From Nematostella vectensis (taxonomy: Eukaryota > Cnidaria > Anthozoa > Actiniaria > Edwardsiidae), in NCBI RefSeq assembly GCF_932526225.1, contig NC_064043.1, forward strand, positions 1,054,001-1,118,000: DNA of 64,000 nt, written 5' to 3'. Both the position numbers and the translations under genes were made by a program. The notes under the pieces were generated by a model. That model saw only the letters and a list, made by a program, of their open reading frames with translations. It was not told the DNA's origin and made no database searches. Below are positions 41,401 to 52,290 of this stretch, in pieces; position 1 is the first letter of the stretch, and each line of letters starts with the position of its first letter.

Positions 41401-44400
41401 TTCCCGAATGTAACCCTGAAGCTTTTCCCGAATGTAACCTCCAGTCCGATGGTGACTTTTCTTGGGATAGTTTACGATACCAATAGTATTAAACGTAATT
41501 TTCATTACAATTCCCTTCAGCAATGCCACGTTAGTCTTTCGTTGCAAGCACTTGACTACTAACGCAGCTACCCGGGTTCGATTCCCGCTGATAGCCTATT
41601 TTTTTTCTTTATTTTTTTTTTTAAAATATCGATACTTAATTATACTGTTCTTGGTGTGTCATGACATAAAAAGAAGGTATAGGGACATTTTTATGTACTC
41701 TCAGCATCTTTGATGTGCTCATGCTTTGTTCAGGATCCTGTACATATTTTATGCACACAAGAACTAACTAGGTTCCTTGGATAACTTGATTAAGTAGATT
41801 CTAACATAGAGCATAGCGCTCGATAGATTGATATACCTTTTTTCCGAGTATACTGTTCTATTTTTCCTAATGTTACTTTTTGGAATTTACATTCGGAAAA
41901 AAAATTATCGATTGTAACCTTTTGGAGGTTACACTTGTAAAACAAATACCCGAATGTAACCCTGAAGCTTTTCCCGAATGTAACCTCCAGTCCGATGGTG
42001 ACTTTGCTTGGGATAGTTTACGATACCAATAGTATTAAAAGTAATTTTCATTACAATTCCCTTCAGCAGTGCCACGTTAGTCTTTCGTTGCGGGCACTTG
42101 ACTACTAACTCAGCGACCCGGGTTCGATTCCCGCTGATAGCCTTTTTTTTCTTTATTTTTTTTTAAATATCGATACTTAATTATACTGTTCTTGGTGTGT
42201 CATGACATAAAAAGAAGGTATAGGGTCATTTTTATGTACTCTCAGTATCTTTGATGTGCTCATGCTTTGTTCAGGATCCTGTACATATTTTATGCACACA
42301 AGAACTAACTAGGTTCCTTGGATAACTTGATTAAGTAGATTCTAACATAGAGCATAGGGCTCGATAAATTGATATACCTTTTTTCAGAGTATACTGTTCT
42401 ATTTTTCCTAATGTTACTTTTTGGAATTTACATTCGGAAAAAAAATTATCGATTGTAACCTTTTGGAGGTTACACTCGTAAAACAAATTCCCGAATGTAA
42501 CCCTGAAGCTTTTCCCGAATGTAACCTCCAGTCCGATGGTGACTTTGCTTGGGATAGTTTACGATACCAATAGTATTAAAAGTAATTTTCATTACAATTC
42601 CCTTCAGCAATGCCACGTTAGTCTTTCGTTGCGGGCACTTGACTACTAACTCAGCGACCCGGGTTCGATTCCCGCTGATAGCCTTTTTTTTCTTTATTTT
42701 TTTTTTTAAATATCGATACTTAATTATAATGTTCTTGGTGTGTCATGACATAAAAAGAAGGTATAGGGACATTTTTAAGTACTCTCAGCATCTTTGATGT
42801 GCTCATGCTTTGTTCAGGATCCTTTACATATTTTATGCACACAAGAACTAACTAGATTCCTTGGATCACTTGATTAAGTAGATTCTAACATAGAGCATAG
42901 CGCTCGATAGATTGATATACCTTTTTTTCCGAGTATACTGTTTTATTTTTCCTAATGTTACTTTTTGGAATTTACATTTGGAAAAAAAATTATCGATTGT
43001 AACCTTTTGGAGGTTACACTCGTAAAACACATTCCCGAATGTAACCCTGAAGCTTTTCCCGAATGTAACCTCCAGTCCGATGGTGACTTTTTTTGGGATA
43101 GTTTACGATACCAATAGTATTAAACGTAATTTTCATTACAATTCCCTTCAGCAATGCCACGTTAGTCTTTCGTTGCAAGCACTTGACTACTAACGCAGCC
43201 ACCCGGGTTCGATTCCCGCTGATAGCCTATTTTTTTTCTTTATTTTTTTTTTTTAAATATCGATACTTAATTATACTGTTCTTGGTGTGTCATGACATAA
43301 AAAGAAGGTATAGGGACATTTTTATGTACTCTCAGCATCTTTGATGTGCTCATGCTTTGTTCAGGATCCTGTACATATTTTATGCACACAAGAACTAACT
43401 AGGTTCCTTGGATAACTTGATTAAGTAGATTCTAACATAGAGCATAGCGCTCGATAGATTGATATACCTTTTTTCCGAGTATACTGTTCTATTTTTCCTA
43501 ATGTTATTTTTGGAATTTACATTCGGAAAAAAAATTATCGATTGTAACCTTTTGGAGGTTACACTTGTAAAACAAATACCCGAATGTAACCCTGAAGCTT
43601 TTCCCGAATGTAACCTCCAGTCCGATGGTGACTTTTCTTGGGATAGTTTACGATACCAATAGTATTAAAAGTAATTTTCATTACAATTCCCTTCAGCAGT
43701 GCCACGTTAGTCTTTCGTTGCGGGCACTTGACTACTAACTCAGCGACCCGGGTTCGATTCCCGATGATAGCCTTTTTTTTCTTTATTTTTTTTTTAAATA
43801 TCGATACTTAATTATACTGTTCTTGGTGTGTCATGACATAAAAAGAAGGTATAGGGACATTTTTATGTACTCTCAGCATCTTTGATGTGCTCATGCTTTG
43901 TTCAGGATCCTGTACATATTTTATGCACACAAGAACTAACTAGATTCCTTGGATAACTTGATTAAGTAGATTCTAACATAGAGCATAGCGCTCGATAGAT
44001 TGATATACCTTTTTTTCCGAGTATACTGTTTTATTTTTCCTAATGTTACTTTTTGGAATTTACATTTGGAAAAAAAATTATCGATTGTAACATTTTGGAG
44101 GTTACACTCGTAAAACAAATTCCCGAATGTAAGCCTGAAGCTTTTCCTGAATGTAACCTCCAGTCCGATGGTGACTTTGCTTGGGATAGTTTACGATACC
44201 AATAGTATTAAAAGTAATTTTCATTACAATTCCCTTCAGCAATGCCACGTTAGTCTTTCGTTGCGGACACTTGACTACTAACGCAGCTACCCGGGTTCGA
44301 TTCCCGCTGATAGGCTATTTTTTTTCTTTATTTTTTTTTTTAAATATCGATACTTAATTATACTGTTCTTGGTGTGTCATGACAAAAAAAAAAGAAGGTA

Positions 44401-45571
44401 TAGGTTCATTTTTATGTACTCTCAGCATCTTTGATGTGCTCATGCTTTGTTCAGGATCCTGTACATATTTTATGCACACAAGAACTAACTAGATTCCTTG
44501 GATCACTTGATTAAGTAGATTCTAACATAGAGCATAGCGCTCGATAGATTGATATACCTTTTTTTCCGAGTATACTGTTTTATTTTTCCTAATGTTACTT
44601 TTTGGAATTTACATTTGGAAAAAAAATTATCGATTGTAACCTTTTGGAGGTTACACTCGTAAAACACATTCCCGAATGTAACCCTGAAGCTTTTCCCGAA
44701 TGTAACCTCCAGTCCGATGGTGACTTTTCTTGGGATAGTTTACGATACCAATAGTTTCAAACGTAATTTTCATTACAATTCCCTTCAGCAATGCCACGTT
44801 AGTCTTTCGTTGCAAGCACTTGACTACTAACGCAGCGACCCGGGTTCGATTCCCGCTGATAGCCTATTTTTTTTCTTTATTTTTTTTTTTAAATATCGAT
44901 ACTTAATTATACTGTTCTTGGTGTGTCATGACATAAAAAGAAGGTATAGGGACATTTTTATGTACTCTCAGCATCTTTGATGTGCTCATGCTTTGTTCAG
45001 GATCCTGTACATATTTTATGCACACAAGAACTAACTAGGTTCCTTGGATAACTTGATTAAGTAGATTCTAACATAGAGCATAGCGCTCGATAGATTGATA
45101 TACCTTTTTTCCGAGTATACTGTTCTATTTTTCCTAATGTTACTTTTTGGAATTTACATTCGGAAAAAAAAATATCGATTGTAACCTTTTGGAGGTTACA
45201 CTCGTAAAACAAATACCCGAATGTAACCCTGAAGCTTTTCCCGAATGTAACCTCCAGTCCGATGGTGACTTTGCTTGGGATAGTTTACGATACCAATAGT
45301 ATTAAAAGTAATTTTCATTACAATTCCCTTCAGCAGTGCCACGTTAGTCTTTCGTTGCGGGCACTTGACTACTAACTCAGCGACCCGGGTTCGATTCCCG
45401 CTTATAGCCTTTTTTTTCTTTATTTTTTTTTAAATATGGATACTTAATTATACTGTTCTTGGTGTGTCATGACATAAAAAGAAGGTATAGGGACATTTTT
45501 ATGTACTCTCAGCATCTTTGATGTGCTCATGCTTTGTTCAGGATCCTGTACATATTTTATGCACACAAGAA
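38483..45571 (+). repeat. Higher-order repeat B, copy 2 (13 units)
   Basis: The first half mirrors copy 1 closely. The second half has three-unit spacing of the TGGATCACTTG variant (about 41234, 42866 and 44502), where copy 1 has two-unit spacing. The total length is nevertheless 13 units. Confidence 0.7.
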
Positions 45572-46703
45572 CTAACTAGATTCCTTGGATAACTTGATTA
45601 AGTAGATTGTAACATAGAGCATAGCGCTCGATAGATTGATATACCTTTTTTTCCGAGTATACTGTTTTATTTTTCCTAATGTTACTTTTTGGAATTTACA
45701 TTTGGAAAAAAAATTATCGATTGTAACATTTTGGAGGTTACACTCGTAAAACAAATTCCCGAATGTAACCCTGAAGCTTTTCCCGAATGTAACCTCCAGT
45801 CCGATGGTGACTTTGCTTGGGATAGTTTACGATACCAATAGTATTAAAAATAATTTTCATTACAATTCCCTTCAGCAATGCCACGTTAGTCTTTCGTTGC
45901 GTGCACTTGACTACTAACGCAGCTACCCGGGTTCGATTCCCGCTGATAGGCTATTTTTTTTCTTTATTTTTTTTTTTAAATATCGATACTTAATTATACT
46001 GTTCTTGGTGTGTCATGACAAAAAAAAAGAAGGTATAGGTTCATTTTTATGTACTCTCAGAATCTTTGATGTGCTCATGCTTTGTTCAGGATCCTGTACA
46101 TATTTTATGCACACAAGAACTAACTAGATTCCTTGGATAACTTGATTAAGTAGATTCTAACATAGAGCATAGCGCTCGATAGATTGATATACCTTTTTTT
46201 CCGAGTATACTGTTTTATTTTTCCTAATGTTACTTTATTGAATTTACATTCGGAAAAAAAAAATTATCGATTGTAACCTTTTGGAGGTTACACTCGTAAA
46301 ACACATTCCCGAATGTAACCCTGAAGCTTTTCCCGAATGTAACCTCCAGTCCGATGGTGACTTTGCTTGGGATAGTTTACGATACCAATAGTATTAAAAG
46401 TAATTTTCATTACAATTCCATTCAGCAATGCCACGTTAGTCTTTCGTTGCGGGCACTTGACTACTAACGCAGCTACCCGGGTTCGATTCCCGCTGATAGC
46501 CTTTTTTTTCTTTATTTTTTTTTTTAAATATCGATACTTAATTATACTGTTCTTGGTGTGTCTTGACATAAAAAGAAGGTATAGGGACATTTTTATGTAC
46601 TCTCAGCATCTTTGATGTGCTCATGCTTTGTTCAGGATCCTGTACATATTTTATGCACACAAGAACTAACTAGATTCCTTGGATAACTTGATTAAGTAGA
46701 TTC
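45572..46703 (+). repeat. Higher-order repeat B, copy 3, truncated at the inversion
   Basis: The diagnostic TTACTTTATTG near 46230 lies 7088 bp after its counterpart at 39142, so a third copy had begun. It is cut off inside the ATTAAGTAGATTC word at 46703, where the array flips orientation. Confidence 0.65.
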
Positions 46704-46746
46704 AAAAAAAATAAAAAAAATAAAAAAAATAAAGAAAAAAAATAGG
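46690..46746. other. Orientation-switch junction of the satellite array
   Basis: Forward units end inside ATTAAGTAGATTC at 46703. The next bases are A-rich with three copies of an A7-8T pattern, then the reverse complement of the tRNA-like module from 46745. The forward unit is thus cut about two thirds through and joined to a reverse unit at its A-run (the complement of the T-run). The tRNA-like modules on both sides point toward this junction. Confidence 0.88.
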
Positions 46747-46816
46747 CTATCAGCGGGAATCGAACCCGGGTCGCTGCGTTAGTAGTCAAGTGCCTGCAAC
46801 GAAAGACTAACGTGGC
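46745..46816 (-). pseudogene. Degenerate tRNA-like module, first reverse-oriented copy
   Basis: Reverse complement of the 72-nt module described at 111-182, with the B box intact and the anticodon-position triplet ACT. Its T-run (as A on this strand) is the A-rich tract of the inversion junction. Confidence 0.68.
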
Positions 46817-47758
46817 ATTGCTGAAGGGGATTGTAATGAAAATTACTTTTAATACTATTGGTATCATAAACTATCCCAAGCAAAGTCACCATTGGACTGG
46901 AGGTTACATTCGGGAAAAGTTTCAGGGTTACATTCGGGAATTTGTTTTACTAGTGTAACCTCCAAAAGGTTAAAATCGATATTTTTTTTTCCGAATGTAA
47001 ATTCCAAAAAGTAACATTAGGAAAAATAGAACAGTATACTCGGAAAAAAAGGTATATCAATCTATCGAGCGCTATGCTCTATGTTAGAATCTACTTAATC
47101 AAGTTATCCAAGGAATCTAGTTAGTTCTTGTGTGCATAAAATATGTACAGGATCCTGAACAAAGCATGAGCACATCAAAGATGCTGAGAGTACATAAAAA
47201 TGACCATATACCTTCTTTTTATGTCATGACACACCAAGAACAGTATAATTAAGTATCGATATTTTTAAACAAAAATAAAGAAAAAAAAAGGCTATCAGCG
47301 GGAATAGAACCCGGGTCGCTGCGTTAGGAGTCAAGTGCCCGCAACGAAAGACTAACGTGGCATTGCTGAAGGGAATTGTAATAAAAAAATTACGTTTAAT
47401 ACTATTGGTATTGTAAACTATCCCAAGAAAAGTCACCATCGGACTGGAGGTTACATTCGGGAAAAGCTTCAGGGTTACATTCGGGAATGTGTTATACGAG
47501 TGTAACCTGCAAAAGGTTACAATCGATAATTTTTTTTTCCGAATGTAAATTCCAAAAAGTAACATTAGGAAAGATAAAACAGTATACTCGGAAAAAAAGA
47601 TATATCAATCTATCGAGCGCTATGCTCTATGTTAGAATCTACTTAATCAAGTTATCCAAGGAATCTAGTTAGTTCGTGTGTGCATAAAATATGTACAGGA
47701 TCCTGAACAAAGCATGAGCACATCAAAGATGCTGAGAGTACATAAAAATGTCCCTATA

Positions 47759-47808
47759 CCTTCTTTTTATGTCATGACACACACCTTCTTTTTATGTCAT
47801 GACACACC
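47759..47808 (-). repeat. 25-bp local tandem duplication inside one satellite unit
   Basis: The segment running from CCTTCTTTTTATG through the TGTCATGACA palindrome is present twice in a row with a 25-bp period. Other units have it once. This is a private replication or recombination scar. Confidence 0.85.
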
Positions 47809-49686
47809 AAGAACAGTATAATTAAGTATCGATATTTAAAAAAAAAATAAGGAAAAAAAAGGCTATCAGCGGGAATCGAACACGGGTCGCTGAGTTAGTA
47901 GTCAAGTGCCCGCAACGAAAGACTAACGTGGCATTGCTGAAGGAAATTGTAATGAAAATTACTTTTAATAATATTGGTATCGTAAACTATCCCAAGAAAA
48001 GTCACCATCGGACTGGAGGTTACATTCGGGAAAAGCTTCAGGGTTACATTCGGGAATGTGTTTTACGAGTGTAACCTCGAAAAGGTTACAATCGATAATT
48101 TTTTGTTCCGAATGTAAATTCCGAAAAGTAACATTAGGAAAAATAAAACAGTATACTCGGAAAAAAAGGTATATCAATCTATCGAGCGCTATGCTCTATG
48201 TTAGAATCTACTTAATCAAGTTATCCAAGGAATCTAGTTAGTTCTTGTGTGCATAAAATATGTACAGGATCCTGAACAAAGCATGAGCACATCAAAGATG
48301 CTGAGAGTACATAAAAATGTCCCTATACCTTCTTTTTATGTCATGACACACCAAGAACAGTATAATTAAGTATCGATATTTAAAAAAAAAAAATAAAGAA
48401 AAAAAAATAGGCTATCAGCGGGAATCGAACCCGGGTTGATGCGTTAGTAGTCAAGTGCCCGCAACGAAAGACTAACGTGGCATTGCTGAAGGGGATTGTA
48501 ATGAAAATTACTTTTAATACTATTGGTATCATAAACTATCCCAGGCAAAGTCACCATTGGACTGGAGGTTACATTCGGGAAAAGTTTCAGGGTTAAATTC
48601 GGGAATTTGTTTTACGAGTGTAACCTCCAAAAGGTTAAAATCGATAATTTTTTTTCCGAATGTAAATTCCAAAAAGTAACATTAGGAAAAATAGAACAGT
48701 ATACTCGGAAAAAAAGGTATATCAATCTATCGAGCGCTATGCTCTATCTTAGAACCTACTTAATCAAGTTATCCAAGGAATCTAGTTAGTTCTTGTGTGC
48801 ATAAAATATGTACAGGATCCTGAACAAAGCATGAGCACATCAAAGATGCTGAGAGTACATAAAAATGTCCCTATACCTTCTTTTTATGTCATGACACACC
48901 AAGAACAGTATAATTAAGTATCGATATTAAAAAAAATAAAGAAAAAAAATAGGCTCTCAGCGGGAATCGAACCCGGGTCGCTGCGTTAGTAGTCAAGTGC
49001 CCGCAACGAAAGACTAACGTGGCATTGCTGAAGGGAATTGTAATAAAAAAATTACGTTTAATACTATTGGTATTGTAAACTATCCCAAGAAAAGTCACCA
49101 TCGGACTGGAGGTTACATTCGGGAAAAGCTTCAGGGTTACATTCGGGAATGTGTTTTACGAGTGTAACCTCCAAAAGGTTACAATCGATAATTTTTTTTT
49201 CCGAATGTAAATTCCAAAAAGTAACATTAGGAAAAATAAAACAGTATACTCGGAAAAAAAGGTATATCAATCTATTTAGAGCGCTATGCTCTATGTTAGA
49301 ATCTACTTAATCAAGTTATACAAGGAATCTAGTTAGTTCTTGTGTGCATAAAATATGTACAGGATCCTGAACAAAGCATGAGCACATCAAAGATGCTGAG
49401 AGTACATAAAAATGTCCCTATACCTTCTTTTTATGTCATGACACACCAAGAACAGTATAATTAAGTATTGATATTTTAAAAAAAAATAAAGAAAAAAAAG
49501 GCTATCAGCGGGAATCGAACCCGGGTCGCTGAGTTAGTAGTCAAGTGCCCGCAACGAAAGACTAACGTGGCATTGCTGAAGGGAATTGTAATGAAAATTA
49601 CTTTTAATACTATTGGTATCGTAAACTATCCCAAGAAAAGTCACCATCGGACTGGAGGTTACATTCGGGAAAAGCTTAAGGGTTAC

Positions 49687-49688
49687 AT
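49687..49688. other. Target-site duplication AT, left copy
   Basis: AT directly precedes the left terminal repeat. The same AT follows the right terminal repeat at 55796-55797. Uninterrupted units contain this dinucleotide once at the homologous spot. Confidence 0.8.
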
Positions 49689-49714
49689 CTCAGTGCATTT
49701 AAGGCAAGGCTGAA
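49689..49714 (+). repeat. Left terminal inverted repeat
   Basis: Begins CTCAGTGCATTTAAGGCA. It matches the reverse complement of 55770-55795 at 23 of 26 positions, with mismatches at positions 9, 11 and 19. Confidence 0.9.
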
Positions 49715-49748
49715 CTCGTAAAAACCGGACGGACTCAGTTAAAAAATT

Positions 49749-49759
49749 CTTGACAACGC
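49749..49759 (+). repeat. Subterminal inverted motif, left copy
   Basis: CTTGACAACGC lies 60 bp inside the left end. The reverse complement of 55701-55711 is CTTGACAACAC (10/11), 84 bp inside the right end. Paired subterminal words of this kind often serve as extra transposase sites, which is inferred here. Confidence 0.5.
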
Positions 49760-49768
49760 ATTTTTTAA

Positions 49769-49856
49769 CCAATCAGCCTGAAAGTTGGCGTAGTTTTTCT
49801 GCATAACATGCTCGATGTTACCGACTACTCAGTTGCCATGGAAACCTTCACGTGAC
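49769..49856 (+). promoter_or_regulatory. Promoter-like cluster: CCAAT, X-box, E-box
   Basis: CCAAT lies at 49769-49773. GTTGCCATGGAAAC at 49832-49845 fits the RFX X-box pattern (two half-sites GTTGCC and GGAAAC, back to back). CACGTGAC at 49849-49856 is a canonical E-box. All three fall within 170 bp of the left terminus and upstream of the gene, where a transposon promoter is expected. No convincing TATA box was found, and activity is inferred only from motif match. Confidence 0.42.
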
Positions 49857-50715
49857 ATAATTAAGGTGTTACAAGCTTGTGAAAAAACATCCCTTTTTCT
49901 GGCGCCCTGCAGACACACAGGACGTAATTAAAACTCCAAAATTCCAATGCTAAATGAAGGAGGGATAACCAGAGTATACAAATGTAAGCTGGAAATTTGT
50001 ATTCCAAAGCTGTTGACGAAGTAAATTGAGGGCTTTGATCGATAATTGTAGAATTCAGAACGATGTGTCACAATACACTGCATTATTACAGGCAATAAAA
50101 CTATTTTTCCAAACTTACACCTTGGATTTGAATCATTTAGGGATTAAACTTCTAAAACATGATTGAGAGTTGCAGTTTCCTAATAGCTAAGGTGTTTTTC
50201 AAAAGCGATAAAAGCTGACGCTCTTTCTTTGGAAAGATCGAAGCAGGCTCAGCTAAAAAGTGATCAGCGGTTGTCAGTTTCCATAGATACAATGAAAGCA
50301 AGATGGCGGATGGCCTGTGAAGGGAATACACATTGTTGCAGTAGATTGATTGAATACATGAAGAAAATGACGAAAATTGCAAGAGATTTCTTAGTTAAAC
50401 GACAAAGGGACAACAAGAGATGTATCCCATGCAGAACTGTTTAAATATAGTTAAACGATCGTCTAAAATGAACGGAAAGACGTACTGAATTTAGAACGAT
50501 TAAAGTAAACAGCATGATTATGGTAGGGAAATAAATGGAATCTTGAATCTTACAGTAAATAAAAAGACTCTGATTACAAAGCACATTATTGCGCATGTCC
50601 TTTTGTGTATTTTAGGCGGGATTTTCAAACAGTGGGCGCAGTTGGTGTAGTTATGGAATTGAAAAGTGCAAAGTTTTTTTCCCCAGCGAGTTTTACGAAA
50701 ATTTTTGTCTTCTAG
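49857..50715 (+). other. 5' non-coding region of the transposon
   Basis: About 860 bp without a convincing gene. A 71-codon + frame (50229-50444) starts at TTG; from its first ATG (50292) it would be about 50 codons, with no recognised motif. AAGATGGCGG at 50300-50309 matches the YY1 core, and TTTAGGCGGGATTTTC at 50611-50626 is E2F-like. TTTTTGTCTTCTAG at 50702-50715 is a strong splice-acceptor-like sequence, so an untranslated leader exon may lie upstream. I could not choose its donor. Confidence 0.45.
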
Positions 50716-50750
50716 TTGTTGAATTTTATAAAAAAAAAAGTCACCCTGAG

Positions 50751-51484
50751 ATGGCAGGGGTCTTTCTATGTCCACAAACGTGTGGATTTGGGAAGGTTAT
50801 AGCATTGCAGGTGGCCAGGGAGGTCGAAAAGGCATTACCGAGAGAAAGTGGTGAAAGCACTACAAAGTACAATGCGAGAGTAAAGGGGGAGCAGTACAGA
50901 AAGTACAGGAGCTATTTCCCACCACAAGTAACAGGGGATGCTTTTGATATCGAGTTCCTTAAATTCCATAGAAAGCTGCCTGGTTTGAGGAATGCCATGA
51001 ACAAATGGAACACCAGAAAAGCTGAGGAAAAATCAAAGTTTATGGAGACTTTCTCTAGAGAGAAATGGCAAGGTTTATCTGAAAATAGAAGAAAGGAACA
51101 TTCATTTCAGAACTGTAAAGCCTGTGCAATCAGATACACAGAGGTTATGTCATACTTCCCAGTCACCTCAAATTTCTTCAAGGGGAAAGCAAAGCAAAAT
51201 ATTATATTTGCCGCTAACAACGAGGCTCAGCGTCTGCGAAATGCAACCCCTACTGTAAAAGCACGAAAACGTGATGCTACAAATGTTGCAAGAGCTCTCT
51301 TTGAGCAATATGAGGAAAGTTTCCAAGAACAGTACCAGTGTTCACTTGCCAGTGCCCTGTCATCTGTTCCAGGGATAAACTTGCAACACAAAACTGAAAA
51401 TGACAAGAGAAATGAACGACGCCGCATTTACACTTCATCAAAAGAAAATGTAGAAAACCAAATGAAAGAGACTGCATTTTTGAG
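50751..51484 (+). CDS. Transposase exon 1 (N-terminal basic region)
   Basis: Encodes 244 residues plus two bases of a split Arg codon. It starts at the first ATG after the acceptor-like 50702-50715. An internal TTGCAG/GTGGCC near 50809 is an alternative acceptor that would make the first 20 codons intronic, so the N-terminus is uncertain. The segment is rich in Lys, Arg and Glu and predicted largely helical, with a paired Cys (about 120 and 123). No domain was recognised. The open frame runs only two codons past the splice donor GAG/GTGAGC at 51485, and its apparent stop lies inside the intron. Confidence 0.72.
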
Positions 51485-51616
51485 GTGAGCTCAATTATTT
51501 AAATTTGAAAGAAAATTTTGGGAGAAATTTTGATGGGAAGTGAAAAAAAAATCAATGAGTCCAATTTTCTATAGTTTTATTGGGATATTAATTACAACAT
51601 ACCAATTAATTATTAG
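51485..51616 (+). other. Intron 1 (132 bp, phase 2)
   Basis: Donor GTGAGC at 51485 and acceptor AATTATTAG ending at 51616. Splicing joins AG to A and keeps the downstream frame open. The apparent upstream extension of exon 2's frame starts at a GTG inside this intron. Confidence 0.72.
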
Positions 51617-52118
51617 ATGTTATGGAAGTGGACAGTCCATTAGAGGATGGGAGCGTGGGCGTAGAGCATTGTCGTTTGAGCCAGCAAACACTGCAAGAGA
51701 AAGAATGGATGAGCCTAACAAGAAAAAGAGAAAAAAAGACCACACCGGGGACATGGAGAGGATGGGATGGGACAAGGCCGGGCTTAAAGCAGAGGTTGAG
51801 GCGTACCAGGGTGGTCATCTTATCAATTACAGTGCTCTAGCTAGGAAGTATAATGTGACAGACAGCAGTGGACAAGTTGCACTTAACGGCGGACAGATTG
51901 TGAAGGAGTGGCTAGTGAGAAACGGAGTAGATGTTGACCGGTTTAGTACCAAACGCAAAAACCCCATGGATCCAGTAATTAGAAGAAGGAAAAGGAGAGG
52001 GCAAGGGGGAGAGATCAGCATACCCTGTGAGCCAGACAAGAAAACACTGAAAGCACAGCTATTGCAGAAGATCCACACAAAGGAGTACAGTATATGAGAA
52101 CGGATTGTACCACGAAAG
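51617..52118 (+). CDS. Transposase exon 2 (NLS and helix-turn-helix-like region)
   Basis: Encodes residues 245-412 of the joined model. It opens with a Gly/Arg-rich stretch, then KKKRKK (residues 280-285), a good nuclear-localisation candidate. Residues about 301-360 (starting LKAEVEAYQGG, with a conserved-looking NYSALARKYNV and IVKEWL) have the pattern of a helix-turn-helix DNA-binding domain. A second basic run, RRRKRR, follows. The exon carries the in-frame TGA at 52095-52097, eight codons before the donor AAAG/GTAGGC at 52119. The two closer GT dinucleotides that would avoid the stop (52085 and 52090) both break the frame into exon 3. Confidence 0.7.
52095..52097 (+). other. Premature TGA in exon 2 (codon 405)
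   Basis: TGA lies between ATA and GAA in a frame otherwise open through both exon junctions. A CGA arginine codon becoming TGA through CpG deamination is the simplest origin. This is inferred from the single-base relation and not shown by a homologue. Confidence 0.65.
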
Positions 52119-52290
52119 GTAGGCAGTTAAAAATACCTTTTTGCAGGGCCATTGTGTTAAAGTCAATTGTCAGATTGATATAAAAACAAAAACAATTTCA
52201 GTACATGAACTAGATTGTCAATGTCTCTACAATATGTCTCCAATGTCTTTTATCTGAAGAAATTAATTGCATATTCTCTTTGTTTTTCAG
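52119..52290 (+). other. Intron 2 (172 bp, phase 0)
   Basis: Donor AAAG/GTAGGC. The acceptor ATTCTCTTTGTTTTTCAG has a strong pyrimidine tract ending at 52290. The phase matches exon 2 ending at 52118. Confidence 0.75.

Larger units (their letters stand above)
1..46703 (+). repeat. 545-bp satellite array, forward block (about 86 units)
   Basis: Head-to-tail copies of one unit of about 545 bp fill this block, and the window starts in mid-unit, so the array continues to the left. Landmarks recur every 540-550 bp: the GGTTCGATTCC core falls near 161, 704, 1251, 1796 and 2336, and still occurs near 46480. Units differ by scattered substitutions and by slippage in two T/A runs. Each unit has single HindIII (AAGCTT) and BamHI (GGATCC) sites and a SmaI-type CCCGGG in most copies. 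I see no gene. Short open frames recur on the minus strand but begin with TTG, not ATG. Confidence 0.97.
46704..49688 (-). repeat. 545-bp satellite array, reverse block, part 1 (about 5.5 units)
   Basis: Reverse complements of the same unit, ending at the transposon insertion. Units here are more diverged than in the forward block: two B boxes are altered (near 47303 and 47876) and there is a 25-bp internal duplication at 47759. No gene is seen. The frames of 60-113 codons here lack ATG or are conceptual reads through the repeat. Confidence 0.95.

Noticed and set aside
46288-46590. 100-codon minus-strand frame next to the inversion
   Set aside because: It reads through the A/T tract (Lys run) and the B box and is a chance open frame in a satellite unit.
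1-46703. CRISPR-like regular repeats
   Set aside because: The repeat is a 545-bp satellite with no short repeat/unique spacer alternation, in a eukaryotic context.
1-46703. 5S rRNA or spliced-leader RNA gene tandem array
   Set aside because: No 5S internal control region or 5S-like sequence was found, and no splice-donor plus Sm-site arrangement fits a spliced leader in the unit.
49749-49759. Extended terminal inverted repeat beyond 26 bp
   Set aside because: Outside the 26-bp ends only the short CTTGACAAC word matches, and at unequal distances, so the terminal repeat does not continue.
51622-51840. 72-codon + frame inside exon 2
   Set aside because: It overlaps exon 2 in another frame. 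The exon-2 frame joins both neighbours in phase, so this is a shadow.
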